Shown piece after piece: positions 15,678 through 23,792 of a stretch of 64,000 bases of DNA. Under the pieces are notes generated by a model. It worked only from the letters and a program-made list of their open reading frames with translations. It searched no databases and was not told where the DNA came from. Each line of letters begins with the position of its first letter. Positions within the stretch are counted from its first letter, which is position 1. A program made the position numbers and the translations under genes. The stretch is from positions 86,151-150,150 of the forward strand of contig JARGNR010000001.1 of the NCBI GenBank assembly GCA_029212405.1. Direction: 5' to 3'. This DNA comes from Saprospiraceae bacterium. GTDB lineage: Bacteria; Bacteroidota; Bacteroidia; Chitinophagales; Saprospiraceae.

Positions 15678-16394
15678 TTAAAGAAATCCCTTTCGATATG
15701 GCTCTTCCCGGCGAAAAGGATCTCGATCTAAACTTTTTTTTTTAGATCCCAAGTCCTTACTAATTTCTGTGATCTTATCAGATAACTCGTTCAATTCCTC
15801 TTCAACAGTTCTAGCAATATTTGTTACAGTAGCTGGTTCTCCTCTCATTTTCAATTTATCTCCAGCTGTTTTTGCTTCTGGAACTATAGCCCACAGTATT
15901 GGATATATTAAAATTGGAATACCTGCAAAAAATATTAGTGCTAAGAATATCAAACGAATCCACATAGGGTTTTCTATTCCAAAATAAGCCGCAATTCCAC
16001 CACACACTCCACCAATCACTTTCTCTTCAGGATCTCTAAAAAATCTCTTGCCTGTTTTAATATGGCGATATCTATCTTTGAATGAAGAAGATCTACTTTC
16101 TTGATATTCCTCTTCATACTCATCGTCATAAGGTTCTGCACCAAAATCCTCTGGCCTTCCCATGACTTTTATTACAGCATCCAATTCTTTCATAGATATT
16201 ATCCCTTTACCTTGCAAAAACTCCATGAACAATTCTGCCATTCTTGCTTCGATATCATCTAGTATTTCATCACAGCCATCGGAATCAGCAAATCGTCTTT
16301 CAATAGCTTTTAAATACCTCTTAATTTGTTCGTGAGCATCAATATCTATAGTGAATGGATACCCTCCTAGATTTACATTTCTGATCTCATTCAT
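15678..16394 (-). CDS. PspC domain-containing protein
   Basis: A 238-aa protein. The N-terminal part (about 1-80) is a soluble helical domain (MNEIRNVNLGGYPFTIDIDA...). A PspC domain spans about 115-175 with its marker RDPEEKVIGGVCGGIAAYFG and two hydrophobic segments (LIFLALIFFAGIPILIYPI). A C-terminal amphipathic coil ends in a Lys/Arg-rich tail. PspC proteins anchor phage-shock-type responses at the inner membrane. It overlaps padR by 8 nt and precedes the GIN gene by 14 nt, so all three form an operon. Confidence 0.88.
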   Translation of the reverse strand: MNEIRNVNLGGYPFTIDIDAHEQIKRYLKAIERRFADSDGCDEILDDIEARMAELFMEFLQGKGIISMKELDAVIKVMGRPEDFGAEPYDDEYEEEYQESRSSSFKDRYRHIKTGKRFFRDPEEKVIGGVCGGIAAYFGIENPMWIRLIFLALIFFAGIPILIYPILWAIVPEAKTAGDKLKMRGEPATVTNIARTVEEELNELSDKITEISKDLGSKKKSLDRDPFRREEPYRKGFL

Positions 16395-16728
16395 TTGTTG
16401 TTAGTTTTATAGTTGACTGATTAACGGCATGATTTAACTCATTCCAAGTATCCAACAGGCCATCCAGGAATTGCTTTCCTTCGTCTGTTATTCTGTAATA
16501 TTTTCTTGGTGGACCCGCATTTGACTCTTTCCAGGTATAATGGAGAAGGTTGGCATTTTTTAGCCGGTTTAGCAGTGGATATAATGTACCTTCTACTACT
16601 ATCAATTTAGACTCTTTCAGCTTTCCAATAATATCTGATGGATACGCTTCTTTCTCTGAAATGATAGATAATACACACAACTCCAATACCCCTTTCCGCA
16701 TTTGTGCCCTCGTGTTTTCTATTTTCAT
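16387..16728 (-). CDS. PadR family transcriptional regulator
   Basis: A 113-aa winged-helix repressor: AQMRKGVLELCVLSIISEKEAYPSDI, EGTLYPLLNRLKNANL, and the wing AGPPRKYYRITDEGKQFL. It lacks the long C-terminal dimerisation domain, as in subfamily-2 PadR proteins. It overlaps the PspC gene by 8 nt. A small lipoprotein-like frame lies upstream on the same strand, and three AGTAC-containing sites sit around the predicted promoter at 17040-17104, which are candidate binding sites for this repressor. Confidence 0.92.
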   Translation of the reverse strand: MKIENTRAQMRKGVLELCVLSIISEKEAYPSDIIGKLKESKLIVVEGTLYPLLNRLKNANLLHYTWKESNAGPPRKYYRITDEGKQFLDGLLDTWNELNHAVNQSTIKLTTNE

Positions 16729-16821
16729 AATTATAATTTAAACATTTACCATTAACTATGATTGGTCCTGCTCAATGTTAGATAAACATGTTTTATTGCT
16801 TATTTAATTACAAACAACATT

Positions 16822-16995
16822 TCAAATTATGCTCAAATCAATTTCTTTGTCCAAATAACCTACTAAGTTCACCTCCTTAGAGTTAGAATCTAGTGTTTTA
16901 TTTGTCTTTTGAATACTAAAAGAATGTATATAATTTGTCACTGCACAGCTTATCAAGGCAAGTAAAAAAATCAATAAATATCTTTTGAATATCAC
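16822..16995 (-). CDS. candidate small lipoprotein (57 aa) at the head of the PadR operon
   Basis: An open frame of 57 codons starting with GTG at 16995. The N-terminus is a lipoprotein signal: Lys/Arg, then LLIFLLALISC, with the lipobox LISC and Cys17. The mature part is about 40 polar residues (NYIHSFSIQKTNKTLDS, then EVNLVGYLDKEIDL). It lies 93 nt upstream of padR on the same strand and about 45 nt after a TATATTTG -7 element. No homologue is known to me. The frame, signal and promoter position are seen; expression is inferred. Confidence 0.5.
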   Translation of the reverse strand: MIFKRYLLIFLLALISCAVTNYIHSFSIQKTNKTLDSNSKEVNLVGYLDKEIDLSII

Positions 16996-17039
16996 GACTT
17001 GTTAATTTGAAATGTAGTTAATTAATCAAAATCACAATA

Positions 17040-17104
17040 CAAATATAAAGAAAATATATAGTACCATGCAATACATAGTACTAAATTTTAACACAGTACT
17101 ATAT
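17040..17104 (-). promoter_or_regulatory. promoter of the PadR-PspC-GIN operon with three AGTAC operator sites
   Basis: On the minus strand a -7 box TATATTTG lies at 17047-17040, with a TTG at 17071-17069 as a possible -33 element (21-nt spacer). Around them are ATATAGTAC (17056-17064), the 8-bp palindrome TAGTACTA (17076-17083) and GTACTATAT (17096-17104). The outer two are perfect inverted copies, and the three are spaced 20 nt apart. Autoregulation by the PadR protein is inferred. Confidence 0.55.
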
Positions 17105-17264
17105 GAAACAATAAAAGTCATCGATAAACGGCACTGAAAATTCAATAAAGGAAAAACCATATTTTAGAAGCAAACACTTCATCGTTGTCTTGTATGTACA
17201 TTATCTATTGCCTCTCACTGAAAATTCATTCAGGCTTGTTGTTGTGGGTATTGATGTCGACTTA

Positions 17265-18140
17265 CTATTGATCTTGATATAAAATAAATGCCAATAACTT
17301 GGACAACCACTCCTCTTCCTTCTCTATCATAGGATAATGTCCACATTCTTCAATTATGGTTAAGTGTGAATTCTCGATAATACTATCTAATTTGAATGCC
17401 ATGCCTTTTACGGCCACAGGATCATTTGCAGCCCAAAGTATATGGACAGGTAAATTAGATCCCTGAAGTGCGCCTATCCATTTATCATAATTTTCATATC
17501 GCTGATCTATATAGCGTGTAATTTTGGATAATACTTGTTTTCCATTCTTAGATATTAATAGTTCCCAATGTTTATCAAGAAGGTGCTTATTATATCTTTT
17601 TCTATCGAACCAAATATTCTTCATATTTCTATGAAATGTTTTTGAAGAACTCATCCTCGCCACTAAGGGTCCAATCCATTTATTCTTTAATAGTCTTTGA
17701 ATTAGTCTCAGCTTAGCCATATCGATGAGCATTGATCCATTACATAAGGTAAGAGAGTTTATCTGAAAAGATAGTGATTTCGAATTATACCGCGACAAAA
17801 CTTCAGTAGCCACACTAGTTCCATAATCATGAGCAACAATATGGACATTTTTTATATTCAAAAATTCATACAATCCAATTGCAATATCTGCTTGTATGGT
17901 AAGTAAGTAATCGTTTTCAATTGGTTTATCTGAATGACCAAAGCCTAAATGGTCATGTGCAATAACATTGTATGTGTCTGGAATTTTTGATAGAATAGCA
18001 CTATAGTCCAATGAACTTGTAGGATATCCATGAAGAAAAGAGATCCACTTGTCGGATTTTCCACTTACTATTTTATAATGAATATCTCCAAAAATAGAAC
18101 TATTAGTACATTCTTTATATCCTTTAGATTGTATCGTCAA
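17265..18140 (-). CDS. alpha/beta hydrolase, MEST/haloalkane dehalogenase-like
   Basis: A 291-aa alpha/beta-hydrolase. The oxyanion motif is HGYP (38-41). The nucleophile elbow reads VAHDYGTS with Asp105, as in haloalkane dehalogenases, epoxide hydrolases and the MEST family, rather than Ser. The acidic residue is probably in WAANDPVA and the catalytic His in EECGHYPMIE. The overall sequence resembles MEST-type proteins, whose substrate is unknown. It stands alone on its strand, divergent from the molybdenum hydroxylase genes 97 nt away. Confidence 0.85.
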   Translation of the reverse strand: MTIQSKGYKECTNSSIFGDIHYKIVSGKSDKWISFLHGYPTSSLDYSAILSKIPDTYNVIAHDHLGFGHSDKPIENDYLLTIQADIAIGLYEFLNIKNVHIVAHDYGTSVATEVLSRYNSKSLSFQINSLTLCNGSMLIDMAKLRLIQRLLKNKWIGPLVARMSSSKTFHRNMKNIWFDRKRYNKHLLDKHWELLISKNGKQVLSKITRYIDQRYENYDKWIGALQGSNLPVHILWAANDPVAVKGMAFKLDSIIENSHLTIIEECGHYPMIEKEEEWLSKLLAFILYQDQ

Positions 18141-18237
18141 AACATAAATTTTATTTAATTTTCCAAAAGTTGTTCAATTTATAGCATCAAATTAATTATC
18201 TTTTGCAAAATTTTCTTCACCCATACTAATTAATTTT

Positions 18238-18690
18238 ATGGCACAATATACAATCAATGTAAACGGCACATCGCAGACAGTGGAAGTAGATGCAGATACT
18301 CCATTACTTTGGGTTCTTAGAGACAATCTCAATTTGGTAGGAACTAAATATGGATGTGGGATAGCACAATGTGGAGCATGTACAGTGCATGTAGATGGTG
18401 TGGCCACAAGATCCTGTGCCACTCCAATATCAAAAGTAGAAGGCAAAATCACAACCATTGAAGGCTTATCAGAAAACGGAACACACCCTGTTCAAAAAGC
18501 CTGGAAACAAGTTGATGTACCTCAATGTGGGTATTGTCAAACTGGTCAAATTATGACTGCTGTTGCCTTGTTAAATGAAAATAAAAACCCATCTGATGAT
18601 GAAATCAAGAATGCCATGCATGGTAATCTTTGTAGATGTGGAACTTATTTAAGAATTAGAGAAGCTGTAAAAACTGCCTCAAAGCTATAA
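18238..18690 (+). CDS. (2Fe-2S)-binding subunit of a xanthine dehydrogenase-family hydroxylase
   Basis: A 150-aa small subunit of the isoquinoline 1-oxidoreductase/aldehyde oxidase type. It carries two [2Fe-2S] centres: the plant-ferredoxin type (Cys40, Cys45, Cys48, Cys60) and the helical type (Cys97, Cys100, Cys132, Cys134 in [10 protein letters not shown]). It passes electrons from the molybdenum site of the partner encoded 2 nt downstream. It has no export signal of its own, so it probably travels with the Tat-exported large subunit. Confidence 0.94.
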   Translation: MAQYTINVNGTSQTVEVDADTPLLWVLRDNLNLVGTKYGCGIAQCGACTVHVDGVATRSCATPISKVEGKITTIEGLSENGTHPVQKAWKQVDVPQCGYCQTGQIMTAVALLNENKNPSDDEIKNAMHGNLCRCGTYLRIREAVKTASKL

Positions 18691-18692
18691 TT

Positions 18693-20843
18693 ATGGAAAA
18701 CAGAAATAAATTGAATAGACGATCCTTTTTCAAAATTTCTGCTGTTGCAGGAGGTGGAATGGTATTGGGGTTTACATGGTTGACAAGTTGTAAACAACGT
18801 GAAGAAGTCATTAAACAACTGGAACTTCCTTCTGAGTGGTATGATATAAATGCATACCTTAAAATAGGAAATAATGGGGTTGTAACTATATTTTCACCTA
18901 ATCCAGAGATTGGACAAAATGTAAAGACTTCTATGCCTATGATTGTGGCTGAAGAACTGGATATCGACTGGAACAACGTACTTGTTGAACAGGCTGGATT
19001 AAATTCAGATGCATTCAGAAGTCAGGTTGCTGGGGGTAGTAATTCCATCCGAACCAATTGGGAAACATTAAGGAAAGCTGGTGCGACTGCTAGACAAATG
19101 TTGATAAATGCCGCAGCAAAAAACTGGGAAATCGACCCATCAGAATGCACTACTGAAAATGGTGTTATCACAGGACCTGCGGGACAATCGACAGGCTATG
19201 GGGATGTCGCTTCAATTGCTGCAAGCATGGAAATCCCAGAAGAAGTTCCGTTAAAAGACAAAAAGGATTTTAAATTAATTGGGCAGACTACTGGTAAAGG
19301 AAATGTAGATATTGATAAAATTGTAACTGGAAAACCACTCTTTGGAATTGACACCAAGCGAGAAGGGATGCAATATGCAGTTGTGATGAGGCCTCCTGCT
19401 TTTGGTCAAAAACTAGTATCTTTTGATGCAGAAGAAAGTAAAAAGGTAAATGGTGTAAATGATGTTATTCAATTTGGAAATAAGATAGCAGTATTAGCGA
19501 ATGGGACATGGCCTGCCATGAAAGGTAAGTCACTACTATCGGCTGAATGGGAGGAAGAAACAAGTGTGGAAAGTACCAGTGATCATGATGAAAAAATGAT
19601 TGCATTATTTGATACCGATAAAGAACCAATGAGAAATGACGGAGATGTGGACAAAGCATTTTCCGAAGCGGATGAAGTGATAACTAAAGTATATGAATCA
19701 CCATTTCTACCTCATAGCTGCATGGAGCCCATGAATTTTTATGCAGATGTCAGAGAAGATGAAGTGGTAATGCATGGACCCATACAGACCCCCGCTTGGG
19801 CAAGGTCTAGAGCTGCAAAAATATTAGATAGAGATGAAAAGGAGATTAATGTTGGTATGAGTCGAATGGGTGGAGGATTCGGACGAAGACTATATGGTGA
19901 TTTTTCTGATGAGGCGGCAGAAATTTCTTCGTTAGCTAAAACTCCAATTCAATTGGTCTTCACTCGAGAAGATGACATGAAAGCGGGTACCTACCGCCCA
20001 GCAATAAAATACAAGATTGAAGCATCCATCAAGGACAAAAAAATTACAGGATACAAATTATCAGAAGCTGCAATAAATAGCAACATGTATGGTTTAATTC
20101 CTCATTTTTTTCCAGCTGGAGCTATTCCAAACTTAAGAATAAATGGAGATGCTTACCAAAGTAATATAACAACTGGAGCATGGCGGGCTCCATATACTAA
20201 TTTCCTTGCCTTTGCAGAACAAAGCTTTTTTGATGAATTGGCAGAAAAATTAGGAAAAGATGAAGTGGACTTAAGGATGGAATTACTTGAGAAGGCAAAA
20301 CCTGCAGCTGAAGCGGATGAAAATATTAAATATTCCCCACAGCGATTACAAGACTGCATTCAACTCGTCACTGAAAAATCAGGATGGGGTAAACAATCCA
20401 GCGATGTTTATCAAGGAATTAGTGTGTACTATTGTCACAACACTCATGTGGCAGAAGTAGCAGATGTCGTCATGAAGGATGGATACCCTGTAATACAGAA
20501 AGTGACATGTGCTGTAGATTGTGGAATTGTTGTAAATCCATTGGGAGCTAGAAATCAAATTGAGGGAGGAATTATAGATGGTATTGGTCATGCAATGTTT
20601 GGAAATTTAACTTTTGACAAAGGAAAACCATCCATCAAAAATTTTGATTCGTATCGGATGATCCGAAATGCAGAAGCTCCAGAAATTGATGTTCATTTTG
20701 TAGATAGTGGATTTGACCCTACGGGTCTTGGAGAGCCATCTTTGCCGCCAGCTGGTGGAGCAATTGCCAATGCGATATACAAAGCAACTGGAAAACGAAT
20801 GTATAAGCAACCATTTGTTCAACATACAGATATACTTGGATAA
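18693..20843 (+). CDS. molybdopterin-binding large subunit, xanthine dehydrogenase family (IorB-like)
   Basis: A 716-aa catalytic subunit that hydroxylates an unidentified N-heterocycle or aldehyde. The N-terminus has a Tat signal (NRRSFFK, then a hydrophobic stretch) which ends in LTSC, a possible lipobox. Molybdopterin-binding segments are RMGGGFGRRLYGDF and TGAWRAPYTNF, and the catalytic Glu lies in GLGEPSLPPAGG near the C-terminus. It is fused from two lobes, as in IorB. The export signal implies a periplasmic, possibly membrane-anchored enzyme. The MobA-like gene overlaps its end. Confidence 0.93.
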   Translation: MENRNKLNRRSFFKISAVAGGGMVLGFTWLTSCKQREEVIKQLELPSEWYDINAYLKIGNNGVVTIFSPNPEIGQNVKTSMPMIVAEELDIDWNNVLVEQAGLNSDAFRSQVAGGSNSIRTNWETLRKAGATARQMLINAAAKNWEIDPSECTTENGVITGPAGQSTGYGDVASIAASMEIPEEVPLKDKKDFKLIGQTTGKGNVDIDKIVTGKPLFGIDTKREGMQYAVVMRPPAFGQKLVSFDAEESKKVNGVNDVIQFGNKIAVLANGTWPAMKGKSLLSAEWEEETSVESTSDHDEKMIALFDTDKEPMRNDGDVDKAFSEADEVITKVYESPFLPHSCMEPMNFYADVREDEVVMHGPIQTPAWARSRAAKILDRDEKEINVGMSRMGGGFGRRLYGDFSDEAAEISSLAKTPIQLVFTREDDMKAGTYRPAIKYKIEASIKDKKITGYKLSEAAINSNMYGLIPHFFPAGAIPNLRINGDAYQSNITTGAWRAPYTNFLAFAEQSFFDELAEKLGKDEVDLRMELLEKAKPAAEADENIKYSPQRLQDCIQLVTEKSGWGKQSSDVYQGISVYYCHNTHVAEVADVVMKDGYPVIQKVTCAVDCGIVVNPLGARNQIEGGIIDGIGHAMFGNLTFDKGKPSIKNFDSYRMIRNAEAPEIDVHFVDSGFDPTGLGEPSLPPAGGAIANAIYKATGKRMYKQPFVQHTDILG

Positions 20844-21429
20844 GCTTCGCTATGCAATAATTATTCTTGCTGCAGGTGGTTCTAGAAGACTAGGACACCC
20901 TAAACAAATGGTAGGTTGGGAGTCCTCTACCCTACTTAATCATACGATTAAACAAGCAAATCAAGTGTCAAATTCAGATGTTTTTGTAACACTAGGTGAT
21001 TGTTTTGATGAAATACATTCTTCAATCAAAGAAAAAGTACATATCATCTTTCATCCAGAATGGTACCATGGCATGGGGTCAACCATATCCTTTAGTGTCT
21101 CAAAAATACAATTGAAAAAATATAAAGGAGTAATCCTTAGTGTTTGTGACCAACCCTACATTTCGACTGATAATTTTGTGAATCTAATCAATAAATTTGA
21201 ATCAAGCAGTGCTAAAATAGTGGTTTCAGAATATAGAAACGGTCAAGGACCTCCCACATTATTTTCTCAAGAGATTGTAAAAGACTTAATGAAGATTAGT
21301 GGTGACAACGGAGCAAAATCCATTATAAAAAAGTATAAAAATGATGTAGTGTCGACATGTTTTTATGGAGGCGAGATTGACATAGATACAGTAGAGGATT
21401 TAGAAAAACTTAAAGGAAGTAAGGAATAA
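20836..21429 (+). CDS. MobA-like nucleotidyltransferase for the molybdenum cofactor
   Basis: A 197-aa protein of the MobA/MocA (NTP-transferase) family. It shows the N-terminal loop ILAAGGSRRLGHPKQM, the GMGSTISFSV segment and the metal motif VCDQPYIS. These enzymes add CMP or GMP to molybdopterin, here presumably to supply the hydroxylase. The frame is open back to 20707, inside the upstream gene, but homology begins only at LRYAIIIL, so the TTG at 20836 (an 8-nt overlap with the large subunit) is chosen. The ATG at 20773 would add a tail with no family match. Confidence 0.85.
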   Translation: MDKLRYAIIILAAGGSRRLGHPKQMVGWESSTLLNHTIKQANQVSNSDVFVTLGDCFDEIHSSIKEKVHIIFHPEWYHGMGSTISFSVSKIQLKKYKGVILSVCDQPYISTDNFVNLINKFESSSAKIVVSEYRNGQGPPTLFSQEIVKDLMKISGDNGAKSIIKKYKNDVVSTCFYGGEIDIDTVEDLEKLKGSKE

Positions 21430-21435
21430 AAAGTT

Positions 21436-21990
21436 TTAATCCCCTTTTTTCAACTTATTAATAGTTTTATCAAAGTATTCTATACAACTCTCACAAATTT
21501 CGAATGTCACATTTAGTTTCTCAGATATAAGTTTAGAACTCAATGCTTTATCTACTTCAATCCAGCCTACAGTTTCATGAGGATAGACCCTATTGCAATT
21601 GCTACACATTGGAGTTCCGTTTTTTAACCCTAAATAAAAAACTTCTCGCGCAAGAGCTTTTTTCCTAGAAATCTCTCTTAATAAACAAGTACTGATTTTA
21701 AGATAATTATTAGGCTCTGGTTCTATGGACATGTTCATAAACTTCATCACTTGAGCATTGTCACATCTAAAATTTATGTCCACTGCTTTCTGTGTAGCTC
21801 TTACTCCCTCGAACAACTGAAAATATAAGTTCTTTAATTTTTCTGCCCCAATAAAGCTCCAAATAGATTTACCATGTACCGAGTACTCTAGATCCGCTGC
21901 ATCACTTTGTTTCGCAAATGAATCCCACTCTGAGTTTGTGCTGATCACACGATCAGTCTCATCAATGGTATAGGTGAGGATAGGATTCAT
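21436..21990 (-). CDS. PAS-like protein with C-terminal paired cysteines, function unknown
   Basis: A 184-aa cytoplasmic protein. Residues about 5-115 resemble a PAS-type sensor fold (TIDETDRVISTNSEWDSF, then SIWSFIG and a sheet region). The C-terminus has two Cys pairs, CSNC at about 128-131 and CESC about 36 residues later, which could bind zinc. No transmitter domain follows, so it may act by protein contact. It is convergent with the MobA-like gene (6 nt apart) and upstream of asnS in transcription direction reversed, so it is probably a separate unit. The family was not recognised beyond PAS-like. Confidence 0.6.
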   Translation of the reverse strand: MNPILTYTIDETDRVISTNSEWDSFAKQSDAADLEYSVHGKSIWSFIGAEKLKNLYFQLFEGVRATQKAVDINFRCDNAQVMKFMNMSIEPEPNNYLKISTCLLREISRKKALAREVFYLGLKNGTPMCSNCNRVYPHETVGWIEVDKALSSKLISEKLNVTFEICESCIEYFDKTINKLKKGD

Positions 21991-22131
21991 TCAATAAAAT
22001 TACAAGTTTCTAGCTAATAAAAGAACATGTAAAATACAAATAAATCGTACTTAATTCCATTAATTTGAATTGGTTACAATAATTTAACGTTGAAAATGGA
22101 TTAGGCACGACACAATAATATATTGAACTCC

Positions 22132-23568
22132 TTAAAATTCAGCGCTTCCTGGATACCTTGGAAATGGAATCACATCTCTTATATTTGCCATTCCTGTAAC
22201 AAATAGTATCATTCTTTCGAACCCTAATCCATATCCTGCATGAGGACACGTTCCAAACCTACGAGTATCCAAATACCAAGACATTTCTTCCTCAGGAATA
22301 TCCATCTCCTTCATTCGACTTAGCAGCACATCTAATCGTTCTTCTCTTTGAGATCCACCAATTATTTCTCCAATACCAGGAAATAGAATATCCATTGCTC
22401 CAACTGTCTTGCCATCTTCATTCAATCGCATGTAAAACGACTTTATATCTTTAGGATAATCGTAAAGAATCACAGGTTTTTTAAAGTGCTTTTCCACTAG
22501 GAACCTTTCATGTTCAGAATGCAAGTCTGCCCCCCACTCCTCAATTACAAATTGAAATTTCTTCTTTTTGTTAGGCTTACTATTCATTAATATTCTAATG
22601 GCTTCCGTATAGGATACTCTTTCAAAGTCGTTAGCCAAACAAAATTCTAACTTCTCAATTAAAGCCATTGGTGATCGTTGATGTTGTGGCTTTGACTTTT
22701 CTTCTTGTTGTAATCTATTATCTAAAAAATCTAAGTCCTCTCTATTATGGTCCATTACATATTGAATAATATATTTTAGCATATCTTCAGCTAAATTCAT
22801 ATTATCTTCAAGATCGCAAAATGCTACTTCTGGTTCAATCATCCAAAATTCAGCCAAATGTCGAGAGGTATGAGAATTTTCAGCTCTAAATGTTGGTCCA
22901 AATGTATACACTTCACTCAACGCTAATGCCCCTAATTCTGCCTCCAGTTGACCAGATACAGTCAAATTGGTTGCTTTTTCAAAAAAGTCTTGTTTATAAT
23001 CTACTTCTCCATCCTCCGTTTTAGGAACGTCATTTAATGGTAAAGTTGTCACTTGGAACATCTCCCCAGCACCTTCAGCATCACTACCAGTTAAAATAGG
23101 TGAATGCATATAATAGAAACCTCTATCATTAAAAAACTTATGAATGGCAAAAGAAGCACTGTGTCTAATTCTAAAAATTGCACCAAATGTATTCGTTCTG
23201 AATCTTAAGTGAGCTATTTCTCTCAAAAACTCTAAGCCATGTCTTTTAGCTTGTAATGGGTATTTATCTGGATCCGCAAGACCATGGATTTCAATTGTTT
23301 CCGCTTGAATCTCTATTCTTTGACCTCGGCCTTGAGATTCAACAACCTCTCCACTTGCGGAAATTGCTGCACCCGTAGTGATACTTTTAATAATGGATTC
23401 TTCCATATTTTCAAAATCAACTACAATCTGCATATTAGAAAGACATGAACCGTCATTCAGGCTTATAAAACGATTTTGTCTAAAGGTTCTTACCCATCCA
23501 CTAACGGTAACTTTCTCACCAGGTTGCCCTTCCTTGATTAAGTGTTTTATTTTAACTCGCTTTGACAT
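22132..23568 (-). CDS. asnS: asparaginyl-tRNA synthetase
   Basis: A 478-aa class IIb synthetase that charges tRNA-Asn. An N-terminal OB fold ([22 protein letters not shown]) precedes the catalytic core with motif 2 ([21 protein letters not shown]) region and motif 3 ([15 protein letters not shown]). The asparagine-type features and length fit AsnRS rather than AspRS. A TACCTTTG -7 box lies at 23604-23597 on the minus strand, about 28 nt before the ATG. A single-gene unit. Confidence 0.96.
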   Translation of the reverse strand: MSKRVKIKHLIKEGQPGEKVTVSGWVRTFRQNRFISLNDGSCLSNMQIVVDFENMEESIIKSITTGAAISASGEVVESQGRGQRIEIQAETIEIHGLADPDKYPLQAKRHGLEFLREIAHLRFRTNTFGAIFRIRHSASFAIHKFFNDRGFYYMHSPILTGSDAEGAGEMFQVTTLPLNDVPKTEDGEVDYKQDFFEKATNLTVSGQLEAELGALALSEVYTFGPTFRAENSHTSRHLAEFWMIEPEVAFCDLEDNMNLAEDMLKYIIQYVMDHNREDLDFLDNRLQQEEKSKPQHQRSPMALIEKLEFCLANDFERVSYTEAIRILMNSKPNKKKKFQFVIEEWGADLHSEHERFLVEKHFKKPVILYDYPKDIKSFYMRLNEDGKTVGAMDILFPGIGEIIGGSQREERLDVLLSRMKEMDIPEEEMSWYLDTRRFGTCPHAGYGLGFERMILFVTGMANIRDVIPFPRYPGSAEF

Positions 23569-23716
23569 ACGTCGGAATTTTTGATTTTTGAACTCGCAAA
23601 GGTAGTATTCAACACTTAATTTACTACTAGACTATTTAAAAAATTCCTATTCAAATCAATATTTATACTAATCTGTGATCTAATTGTAGAAAAATTTAAA
23701 AATTTTCAATAAAAAA

Positions 23717-23742
23717 TCCCCTCCATAGTATCATGAAGGGGA
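23717..23742 (-). terminator. intrinsic terminator of the M43 protease gene
   Basis: A 10-bp stem with one mismatch (arms 23717-23726 and 23733-23742). Read on the minus strand it is followed by TTTTTTATTG, a good U-tract, 51 nt after the protease stop codon. Confidence 0.8.
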
Positions 23743-23792
23743 CTGCTAGTTAGTTAATTAGCTATTATTTACAAATAGTAATGACAGACATT

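Noticed and set aside
20707-20835. Upstream extension of the MobA-like gene
   Set aside because: It lies inside the large-subunit gene and is not homologous to the family; the start is placed at 20836.
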